Below are positions 18,341 to 24,847 of a stretch of 36,862 nucleotides of DNA, piece by piece (the stretch's first letter is position 1; every line of letters starts with the position of its first letter). The stretch is from CAYWXK01 sp964462515. GTDB lineage: Bacteria; Planctomycetota; Phycisphaerae; Sedimentisphaerales; Anaerobacaceae. A program made the position numbers and the translations under genes. The stretch spans positions 1 through 36,862 of the forward strand of contig CAYWXK010000040.1 of the NCBI GenBank assembly GCA_964462515.1, written 5' to 3'. The notes under the pieces are model-generated. The model was given only the letters and a program-made list of their open reading frames with translations, did no database searches and was not told the DNA's origin.

Positions 18341-18352
18341 GGGCTTTAGCCC
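18341..18352. repeat. Small hairpin GGGCT / AGCCC between ftsK and rlmN
   Basis: A compact GGGCTTTAGCCC palindrome in the 124-base gap, similar to the one at 15509-15521. No T-run follows, so it is not an obvious terminator. Confidence 0.45.
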
Positions 18353-18380
18353 ACCAACAAAGTCTGATAGACTACCATTT

Positions 18381-19586
18381 ATGGAAAAAGACCTAAAAGC
18401 AAAAACTATCGAGGAGCTTGAGCAGATAGTTATTTCGCTGGGCCAGCCCTTCGACTTCGCTCAGGGTGGTGAGCGAGCGAAGCGAGTCGAACCAAAGAAA
18501 TATCTGGCTGAATATATCTTCAGCTTTATCCACGATAAGGGCATCGGCGAGATTTCGCAAATCACGCCTTTAAGTAAAGCCCTTCGCTCGCAACTGGCAG
18601 AGCAGGGCTATTTTATTTCGCAGTTTAAAATTATTAGCAAGCTGACCGACCCGGACGGCACAATTAAATATCTCTTTGAATTGTCCGATGGCAACCAAAT
18701 TGAGACCGTGCTCTTATTCGATGAAGGACCCCCCGATAAAGACATTCGGGAGCAGGCCCCGATGCAGACATACGGGGGCAGGCGAAGGACGCTTTGCATT
18801 TCGACTCAGGTCGGCTGCGCAATGAACTGTGCATTCTGTGCCACAGGAAAGATTAAATTGCAGCGTAATCTATCGGCTGCTGAAATTGTTGACCAGGTGA
18901 ACATCGTCGAAACGTCAAACGGTTGTGATACTCGTTTAGTCGAACGTCGGACGTTGAACGCAACCGGCACGGGCCGCGCAACCAGTAGACGAAATACGCG
19001 TATTGCCAATGTCGTATATATGGGTATGGGCGAGCCGCTGCTAAATTATGATGCAGTAGTCAGGTCGATACGAATTTTGAACCACCCAGCCGGCAAGAAC
19101 ATCGGCATCCGACACATTACTGTCAGCACTTGCGGCATCGTGCCGGCGATTAAAAAATTAGCAGACGAAGAAATCCGCCCTCGCCTTGCGATTTCTCTAA
19201 ATGCCCCGACCGATGCCCTTCGAAATAAACTAATGCCTATCAACACGAAATATCCAATAAAAGATGTGCTGGCGGCAGCGAACTACTATCAGCGAAAGGC
19301 TAAGCAGCGTGTCAGCTTCGAATATGTTTTGATAAAAGGCGTGAACGATAAGGTCTTGCACGCTCAAATGCTGGCGAAGCTACTGCGCGCTATCAGGTGC
19401 AGGGTAAATCTGATTGAGTTCAATCCGCACCGGCTCAGTGAGTTTGAGTCAAGCGGCGGCGAACGGATACGGAAGTTTGCAGACGTTCTGAAGGACGCCA
19501 GCATCAAAACGACCATCCGTTTCAAAAAGGGCCAGAGCATAAACGCAGCCTGCGGCCAGTTGGGAGCAGACTGGTCCAACGCTTAA
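18381..19586 (+). CDS. rlmN: 23S rRNA / tRNA adenine-C2 methyltransferase RlmN, with two repeat-derived inserts
   Basis: A radical-SAM enzyme that methylates C2 of adenine in 23S rRNA and some tRNAs. The cluster motif CAMNCAFC gives Cys146, Cys150 and Cys153. Cys139 and Cys391 match the two catalytic Cys residues of E. coli RlmN, and VVYMGMGEPL (211-220) is the SAM-binding GEP motif. At 401 residues it is longer than the usual 350-380 because of two inserts. Residues 23-38 (PFDFAQGGERAKRVEP) are exactly 48 bases of palindromic repeat, sitting where relatives have LGQP directly followed by the (K)(F/Y)RA-type region. Residues about 178-205 come from another repeat and precede RIANVVYMGMG. All catalytic residues remain, so the enzyme is probably active. 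Confidence 0.93.
   Translation: MEKDLKAKTIEELEQIVISLGQPFDFAQGGERAKRVEPKKYLAEYIFSFIHDKGIGEISQITPLSKALRSQLAEQGYFISQFKIISKLTDPDGTIKYLFELSDGNQIETVLLFDEGPPDKDIREQAPMQTYGGRRRTLCISTQVGCAMNCAFCATGKIKLQRNLSAAEIVDQVNIVETSNGCDTRLVERRTLNATGTGRATSRRNTRIANVVYMGMGEPLLNYDAVVRSIRILNHPAGKNIGIRHITVSTCGIVPAIKKLADEEIRPRLAISLNAPTDALRNKLMPINTKYPIKDVLAAANYYQRKAKQRVSFEYVLIKGVNDKVLHAQMLAKLLRAIRCRVNLIEFNPHRLSEFESSGGERIRKFADVLKDASIKTTIRFKKGQSINAACGQLGADWSNA
18447..18494 (+). repeat. In-frame palindromic repeat insert in rlmN (16 codons)
   Basis: The 48 bases begin with CCCTTCGACTTCGCTCAGGG and end with the roughly inverted GAGCGAAGCGAGTCGAACC. The two halves form an imperfect hairpin. The insert is a whole number of codons and has no stop in this frame. 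Close copies of the left half lie at 15600-15619 and 35828-35847. Confidence 0.75.
18914..18983 (+). repeat. Second in-frame repeat insert in rlmN, related to the 9163-9251 element
   Basis: GGTTGTGATACTCGT at 18921-18935 matches the left arm of the intergenic element at 9163-9177 with two differences. CGTCAAACGGTT at 18914-18925 is the exact reverse complement of 9240-9251. A local palindrome AACGTC-G-GACGTT lies inside. GCGCAACC near the right end echoes the other arm. Confidence 0.6.
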
Positions 19587-19686
19587 TGAACCGCGGCAGA
19601 AGCTTGGGGCTGGTCAGGAAAAAGAAAATGGCCGCAAGTGCTAAAGAAAATAAAAGTAGAATTTTGACCAGGTTGGATAAGTCATT

Positions 19687-20253
19687 TTATTGATTCTCTT
19701 TTATTTCTGGTTGCTGTTTACACAGCCGGAGGGTCTTCTTTACCTGCCAGCGTACAAAATGCGGAGCTCCGCAGAGGAGATAAACACCACATATAAGCAT
19801 AATTATCCAAGGCAACAAGCTTTGGTAATTGAAGGGGGCATAAGTGTAGATGACCTTATAGTTAGTGTCAGTGTAGGATTTAAAGGCGGCAAGCTGGTTT
19901 ATGATGTATGTTGTCTGCCAGAGTACAGTGCTGAGGAAGTAGATTCCTCCGGCAATACAGATAAGACGCAGTGCTACGGGCAGCCATTGTATTTGTGAGT
20001 CGGGCTCGGGCAGTTGTTCTGAGCCAACGATTTTTTTGGCTAAGCTTTCATTCTTGTAAAAGAAAAAGTACAGCAACAGTGCGATAAGTCCTGCAGTCAC
20101 CAACAAAGAAAGAAGCGAAGATGCTGCAGTTTCCCAAGAGGGATTTGAATAAAACATGAAAATTGCGTAGGGTAGTTGAGACAGCAAGCGGATAGTGAAG
20201 TAGATTCCTATTGCCGAGAGAATGATTCTGGCGAGTGCGTGCATTTTATTCAT
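19687..20253 (-). CDS. Four-helix membrane protein, paralogue of the gene upstream
   Basis: A 188-residue hydrophobic protein with four predicted membrane segments (about residues 7-32, 43-66, 90-113 and 148-165). I do not recognise the family. It aligns along its length with its upstream neighbour: LAKKIVGSEQLPEPDSQIQW against LARKIAGPGERLDPKSETLW, and VYLLCGAPHFVRWQ against VYLLCGWPQFIRFQ. The upstream stop and this ATG overlap in an ATGA arrangement, so translation is probably coupled and the products may work as a pair. An in-frame ATG lies three codons later (MHALAR). The gene is convergent with rlmN, with 100 bases between the stops. Confidence 0.75.
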   Translation of the reverse strand: MNKMHALARIILSAIGIYFTIRLLSQLPYAIFMFYSNPSWETAASSLLSLLVTAGLIALLLYFFFYKNESLAKKIVGSEQLPEPDSQIQWLPVALRLICIAGGIYFLSTVLWQTTYIINQLAAFKSYTDTNYKVIYTYAPFNYQSLLPWIIMLICGVYLLCGAPHFVRWQVKKTLRLCKQQPEIKENQ

Positions 20254-20828
20254 TTTTCAATTCCTTCTGCATATTGGTTTTGGTTGAGCACCGGCTCAGT
20301 TTTGTGGATATTCAACTGGAAGCGGATAAACTGTGGCCAGCCACAAAGCAGGTAAACTGCTAATAGGGCTTTGAGGAAATTGTATATCATATATGACCAT
20401 TGCCTGGCAGTGAAAATAAGTGATTTTGGAAAAGTCCCGAAGGTGAATATCTCATTTATCAGAGGACGTATATGTAGCGGCAAAACTGCTATGTTTAGTA
20501 TCGTTGGAATTGAACTTGAGAGCAGTATTAGCCCATACAGAACCGCGACCAGTCGCAGAGAAGCAACCAGCCAAAGAGTTTCGCTTTTGGGGTCCAATCT
20601 TTCGCCCGGCCCTGCGATTTTACGGGCTAACCGGTCGGTTTTAAAGATAAGCAAATATACAATCGCTATAAGTAAAATTGTGAATATGGATAAAAACAAG
20701 ATGACCCGGAGAGCGGATGCATTCTGCGTCAAGGATGGTAACATACTGAGATAACTGCAGAGGTTTACTATTGCACTGACTCCGAGGATGGTAAGGGCAG
20801 CTTTGGCTATTATTTGCATTTTGATCAC
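20250..20828 (-). CDS. Four-helix membrane protein, first of a tandem paralogous pair
   Basis: A 192-residue membrane protein with segments at about residues 7-29, 39-62, 84-107 and 145-168. Function is unknown. The open frame extends further upstream, but that part looks like translated intergenic sequence (Arg/Asn/Tyr-rich). I place the start at the GTG at 20828 because AGGGGA sits four to five bases before it; the ATG at 20819 is the alternative. The conserved stretch LARKIAGPGERLDPKSETLW joins helix two to helix three, and VYLLCGWPQFIRF ends helix four; both recur in the gene downstream. The gene diverges from the PfkB kinase across about 200 bases. Confidence 0.72.
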   Translation of the reverse strand: MIKMQIIAKAALTILGVSAIVNLCSYLSMLPSLTQNASALRVILFLSIFTILLIAIVYLLIFKTDRLARKIAGPGERLDPKSETLWLVASLRLVAVLYGLILLSSSIPTILNIAVLPLHIRPLINEIFTFGTFPKSLIFTARQWSYMIYNFLKALLAVYLLCGWPQFIRFQLNIHKTEPVLNQNQYAEGIEK

Positions 20829-21029
20829 GAAATCCCCTTTCGTAAGATAAGCATGGATGTTTTTATTATATTGGTAAACTCTGTGATGTCCACAGTAATA
20901 TTTTTGTCGTAATCTGATTTGGGGGTTGTTTTTGGGGTAATTGGGGGTATTTTTGTTTTTTACAGAAAAGTAGTTGATTAGTCGGGGTGGGGTGGTGAGG
21001 GCGAAGGACGAAGAGCAAAGGGCGAAATT

Positions 21030-21980
21030 ATGAAAAGTGATTTTTCGATTATAACTATTGGTCTTTCTCCTGCGTGGGATGTAACCTGTATCGGCCAAAA
21101 CCTGGTGTGGGGACAGCACAAATTAGTCAGCTCAAGCACTCCTCATCCCGCAGGCAAGGCGATGAATATCTCGCGGGCACTCGCCTGGATGGGAGAGCAA
21201 AGTATCGCAGCGGGCCTATGGGGTCAGGACGATTACCAACAGTTGCTTAAATCGCTGCGCCAATTTAAAGGGCGGATTAAGGTCAAGATGACACCAGCTA
21301 TCGGCAGGACCCGACTTAACATCACCGTTGTGGATGTTGCAAAACGTAGAGAAATGCACCTGCGTAATAAAAGCGAATTGGCCTCAAAGGGAACTTTGCG
21401 ACAGTTAAAAGCGGATTTGATGAAAACAGTTGGCAAAAATAGTATTTGCGTCTTTGCAGGCTTGATGCCTGAAGATAGTCTGCTTAAAGATGTGATAGGG
21501 ATAATAAGGATGTGCTCAAACCGGGGAGCTAAAATTGCGTTGGACACCTTCAGCGATGCCCTAAGAGAGATTGTCGATACCGGTCTTATCTGGTTGATAA
21601 AACCAAATGTTGCAGAATTGCGCCAGTTGTTAGATAAGCAGGTTAGTAACACGCCACTTTCCCTCGCAAAGGCCGCGAGCGGGCTGCTGGACAGAGTTGA
21701 AATTGTCCTTATAAGTCGCGGCCCAAAAGGTGCCGTCGTTGTTACAAGACAAGGTGCCTGGCAGGGGCAGGCTGTCGGTCAAAAGAGGGTATTATCGACC
21801 GTTGGCTGTGGAGATTATCTGCTGGCAGGATTCTTAAAGAGTTTGAAAAATGTAGCAGGCGATGGTTTCGCACTGGCCACTGCCATAAGGGTCGCCACGG
21901 CAAAGGCCTGGGGCTGGACAGAAAATAAAACCTGGCAAAAGGTGCAGCGGAAAATAAAAGTGGAAATCAGCGGGATTTAA
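21030..21980 (+). CDS. PfkB-family sugar kinase (1-phosphofructokinase / tagatose-6-phosphate kinase type)
   Basis: A 316-residue ribokinase-fold kinase. The N-terminal substrate region (GLSPAWDVTC, then HPAGKAMNISRALAWMG at about residues 40-56) is typical of the 1-phosphofructokinase branch, where GGKGxNVA is usual. IKPNVAEL (about 190-197) is the conserved PNxxEL motif, and STVGCGDYLLAGF (about 256-268) is the ATP-binding anion hole with the catalytic Asp. The Cys in GCGD replaces the common Ala of GAGD. The product probably phosphorylates a sugar phosphate; the exact substrate cannot be read. AAAGGGCG precedes the ATG. No phosphotransferase genes accompany it, so a fructose-PTS role is not supported by context. 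Confidence 0.85.
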   Translation: MKSDFSIITIGLSPAWDVTCIGQNLVWGQHKLVSSSTPHPAGKAMNISRALAWMGEQSIAAGLWGQDDYQQLLKSLRQFKGRIKVKMTPAIGRTRLNITVVDVAKRREMHLRNKSELASKGTLRQLKADLMKTVGKNSICVFAGLMPEDSLLKDVIGIIRMCSNRGAKIALDTFSDALREIVDTGLIWLIKPNVAELRQLLDKQVSNTPLSLAKAASGLLDRVEIVLISRGPKGAVVVTRQGAWQGQAVGQKRVLSTVGCGDYLLAGFLKSLKNVAGDGFALATAIRVATAKAWGWTENKTWQKVQRKIKVEISGI

Positions 21981-22145
21981 CCTCATAATGATGCAAGATA
22001 CCGGCTCATCCGATTGTCTGCGAAGGTTCTTCAGGCCGGTTTGTGATTGTGACAATGGTTTCTGTAATTGTCTAACCTGCTCCAAAAGACCGCTTACAGC
22101 CAGAGCCAACTTAAAATGGGTCATCTGGTGAAAACGCATTTGGCA

Positions 22146-22174
22146 TTGACAGAGGGGCGTAGGGCTGCTATAAT
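22146..22174 (+). promoter_or_regulatory. Perfect-consensus sigma70 promoter
   Basis: TTGACA at 22146-22151 and TATAAT at 22169-22174 are separated by exactly 17 bases. Transcription should start near 22181, leaving a leader of about 85 bases before the small lipoprotein gene. Confidence 0.8.
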
Positions 22175-22265
22175 AAAAATAAATATGACAGGTTTTTTGC
22201 GGGGCAGTTGCAAAAAGCGATTGTCTGGAAACTACCCTGCTTTATGATTTCAAGAAGGGGAAACG

Positions 22266-22484
22266 ATGAAAGGCAGCTTTTTATGTAAGGCGATTTTGGC
22301 GTTTGTTTTTTGCGTCCTGGTTTTTTTCCTTGGGAGCTGCGCGCAGCTCGGTGAAACCACAGCAGAAGGCAGTCAAAGACACGAGCGTGTCCTTCGCATT
22401 AATCAATCTGAGCTGATGTCGGATATAGACAAGATGCTATTGCTTGACCAGCCGAGTAATCTGACCGATAAAAGAATACCGTGA
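22266..22484 (+). CDS. Small lipoprotein, 72 residues, function unknown
   Basis: The N-terminus is a positively charged then hydrophobic signal (MKGSFLCKAILAFVFCVLVF) ending in the lipobox LGSC, so the mature protein of about 48 residues should be lipid-anchored. The rest is polar, with no motif I know (HERVLRINQSELMSDIDKML). AAGAAGGGGAAACG before the ATG is a strong Shine-Dalgarno, and a perfect-consensus promoter lies about 115 bases upstream, so expression is probably high. It precedes cdaA by 321 bases, with a MITE-like element between, so they are likely separate units. Confidence 0.8.
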   Translation: MKGSFLCKAILAFVFCVLVFFLGSCAQLGETTAEGSQRHERVLRINQSELMSDIDKMLLLDQPSNLTDKRIP

Positions 22485-22805
22485 TGTTCGCTTTTTTTGT
22501 AAGATACGGATTTACACGGATAAACAAAGTTATACAGCGCAACTAACCGAGTTCGATGTGAGTGTAACTTATTTCTTTATATGAACTTAAATTCTAAATC
22601 CTAATATCTAAACTCGAAACAAATTCAAATGACCAAAATTCAAAACAACAGTTCCGAGAAACAGGTATAGACCGTTTTGGTCATTTGGATTTAGAAATTT
22701 GAATTTATTTAGGATTTAGAATTTAGTGTTTAGTATTTTGACCATATCATTGTTCTAAAGGTTTATTTACGCTGTAGTGTAGTTTTTATCAAAGGGATTT
22801 GATTT
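22485..22805. other. AT-rich gap upstream of cdaA
   Basis: I see no coding sequence in these 321 bases. Most of the space is the MITE-like inverted repeat at 22589-22724. TTGACC at 22738-22743 could be a -35 for cdaA, but no good -10 follows at the right distance. Confidence 0.5.
22589..22724. repeat. MITE-like element with perfect 16-base terminal inverted repeats
   Basis: AAATTCTAAATCCTAA (22589-22604) is the exact reverse complement of 22709-22724. A second inner stem pairs the 18 bases beginning AAATTCAAATGACC near 22621 with TTTTGGTCATTTGGATTT near 22673-22690 at 17 of 18 positions. It has no coding capacity. The nested palindrome of about 136 bases is typical of short non-autonomous elements. 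Confidence 0.75.
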
Positions 22806-23591
22806 GTGGGACCGCTCATCGATTATTTTCGCAGGGTAGCCAGTTATGATTGGTGGGTCGTTGCCATTGAGCTGGTTCTTATCGGCCTGGTGGTCTATTG
22901 GGTTGTAGATTTTCTGGAAGGCACCCGCGGGGAGAGGTTATTTCGGGGCGTAATATTCATTCTTGTTGCGGGGGTTTTGCTGTTGAATTTGCTGGTTCGC
23001 CGGTTTGATTTTGCCAGACTTCAGTATCTTTATAAAGGTTTTTTGGTCGCTGTTTTGATTATTGCCGTCGCCGCCTTTCAGCCTGAAATTCGCAGGGTTC
23101 TTATCCGCATAGGTCAGCCCCATTTCTGGGTAAGCTCGGCGAGGCAGCTATCCAGGACGGTGGAAGAGATTATTGCGGCTGTTAGCGAGCTTTCCGCTGT
23201 TAAGCGGGGGGCTATTATTGTTATTGAAAGGCGTGTGGCGCTGGGAGAATTTATAGAGAGCGGCGTGCAAATAGACGGGCAGGTAACGGCGGAATTACTG
23301 AAGACGATTTTTCACAGCGGCACCGCTCTTCACGATATGGCTGTTATTGTTCGCGGCGACAGAGTAGTTGCTGCACGTGTCCAGTTACCGCTGGCAGAAG
23401 CCGGTAGTGTAGATGGCATCCAGCTCGGCTCACGCCACCGTGCTGCTATAGGGATTACCGCAAGTTCAGACGCTGCCTGTGTGGTGGTAAGTGAAGAGAG
23501 CGGTGTAGTCTCGTTTGCAGAAAATGGTAAGCTTACGAGAGGCCTAAACGACTCTGATTTAAGAAAGTATCTTTCGAGCTCGCTCGTATAA
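22806..23591 (+). CDS. cdaA: Membrane-bound diadenylate cyclase CdaA (c-di-AMP synthase)
   Basis: A 261-residue CdaA with three N-terminal membrane helices (about 17-36, 47-64 and 76-91) and a DAC domain from about residue 115. It condenses two ATP into c-di-AMP, a second messenger linked to potassium and envelope homeostasis. The RHR motif GSRHRAAIG (208-216) is intact. The other signature reads ALHDMAV (174-180), with Met in place of Gly in the usual DGA motif; the metal-binding Asp177 is kept. It starts at GTG 22806 with AAAGGGA just upstream. ybbR follows 33 bases later, matching the classic cdaA-cdaR pair. Confidence 0.92.
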   Translation: MGPLIDYFRRVASYDWWVVAIELVLIGLVVYWVVDFLEGTRGERLFRGVIFILVAGVLLLNLLVRRFDFARLQYLYKGFLVAVLIIAVAAFQPEIRRVLIRIGQPHFWVSSARQLSRTVEEIIAAVSELSAVKRGAIIVIERRVALGEFIESGVQIDGQVTAELLKTIFHSGTALHDMAVIVRGDRVVAARVQLPLAEAGSVDGIQLGSRHRAAIGITASSDAACVVVSEESGVVSFAENGKLTRGLNDSDLRKYLSSSLV

Positions 23592-23624
23592 ACTGAACGC
23601 GCACAGCATTTTAGACCGCAGGTT

Positions 23625-24647
23625 ATGTTCACAAAGGTCAAATACAGCAAGATAGCAATTGTGATATTTATAACGGTCTTAATCTGGGTCTGGGCGGACC
23701 TGGCGCTGGATGAAAAATTGCCTGTTTCCGATGTTCATATCACAATTGCCAAATCAACCAACCCGGCTATGTGGGTAAGTTTTACCGACCAGCAGGAGCG
23801 GTCTGTTACTATTGAAAGTATTGTGCTTAAAGGTGCTGCATCCAGGATTGCCGATATAAAGCGCAAACTTAATGTCGGCGCAGTGACGTTCGAATTTTTC
23901 CTGGATGCCGAGCAGGAAGGAATGGTCAAGGCCGGTGAATATACGCTGGAGTTGTTGAGTTTTTTGCGCAAAAACGACCTGATAAAACAGCTCGGCCTTA
24001 TGGTCGTATCCTGTCAGCCGGACATCCTGACCGTCAGAGTTGTTGAACTTGTAAAAAAACCGCTGGTCGTGCAATGTTTTGATGAAAACAAGATTTCCTT
24101 AGAGGCCGAAAGCATCGAGCCATCGAAAGTCGATATGTTCGTGCCTGAATCCTGGGGCGGCGAGAAACTTGTAGCGGAGGTAGTATTAACCCGCAGAGAG
24201 ATTGAGCAGGCGAGGGTATCGGCTATTGAAAAGACGCCGTATATTAAACTTGCAGAAGGCCAGAGGAGAGAGGCAACTGGAGCCGTGAAAATTAAGATGC
24301 CGCCCGCCGAAGAGGTGCTTAAAAATTATACGATTACAACGGCAACAATGGGATTTTCTTTAAGCGCAAACCTTCAAGGCAAATACCAGGTAGAAATAGC
24401 AAATTTGAATGAGATAATAAGCTCAGTTGCCGTCAGAGCCACGCCGCAGGCCAAGCAGGCATACGAGAATATGCGGTATCAGGTGATACTAGAGGTAGAT
24501 GACGAGGATGTCAAGTCCGAAGAGGCGCGAAGAGAGGTTGTCTATAATTTTCCTCCGGAGTTTGTCCGCAAGGGCGAGATAGCTTTGAATCAGGCTCCCG
24601 TGCAGGCCCGCTTCAAGCTGGTTCCCTTTTTTCCCAGCCCGCAGTAG
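23625..24647 (+). CDS. ybbR: YbbR/CdaR-type regulator of diadenylate cyclase
   Basis: A 340-residue protein with one N-terminal membrane helix (about residues 9-27, IAIVIFITVLIWVWADLAL) followed by extracytoplasmic YbbR-like repeats. CdaR proteins bind CdaA and tune its activity in Gram-positive bacteria; the same is inferred here from the adjacent cdaA. The sequence has repeated beta-rich units, e.g. near 50-135 (VTIESIVLKGAASRIADIK) and 135-230. GCAGG precedes the ATG. A terminator-like stem follows at 24714. There is no glmM directly behind it, unlike the three-gene operon of many firmicutes. Confidence 0.85.
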   Translation: MFTKVKYSKIAIVIFITVLIWVWADLALDEKLPVSDVHITIAKSTNPAMWVSFTDQQERSVTIESIVLKGAASRIADIKRKLNVGAVTFEFFLDAEQEGMVKAGEYTLELLSFLRKNDLIKQLGLMVVSCQPDILTVRVVELVKKPLVVQCFDENKISLEAESIEPSKVDMFVPESWGGEKLVAEVVLTRREIEQARVSAIEKTPYIKLAEGQRREATGAVKIKMPPAEEVLKNYTITTATMGFSLSANLQGKYQVEIANLNEIISSVAVRATPQAKQAYENMRYQVILEVDDEDVKSEEARREVVYNFPPEFVRKGEIALNQAPVQARFKLVPFFPSPQ

Positions 24648-24713
24648 TACTGATTGTTATAAGTTTATGCGTTTTTGGTTTGAATTTACAATTGGATGCT
24701 CTTGTATATTTAG

Positions 24714-24767
24714 CCCGCCGTTTTGCCGTCAGGCATCTTAACGATACGGCGGGTTTGAAAATTTTTT
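24714..24767 (+). terminator. Intrinsic terminator after cdaA-ybbR
   Basis: CCCGCCGT (24714-24721) pairs with ACGGCGGG (24746-24753) across a 24-base loop that itself holds a small GCC/GGC hairpin. TTTGAAAATTTTTT follows. It ends the plus-strand operon and also lies just beyond the 3' end of cstA on the other strand. Confidence 0.65.
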
Positions 24768-24847
24768 ATTCAATCCCGGAAAACCAACCGTATATAGCAA
24801 ATTTACTTCTTACAATTATTGCAGGATGACTGCGTAAATTTTGGATT

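Noticed and set aside
21834..22139. 101-residue minus-strand frame downstream of pfkB
   Set aside because: Half lies antisense to the kinase. The upper part looks faintly protein-like, but there is no ribosome site or known motif, so I left it out.
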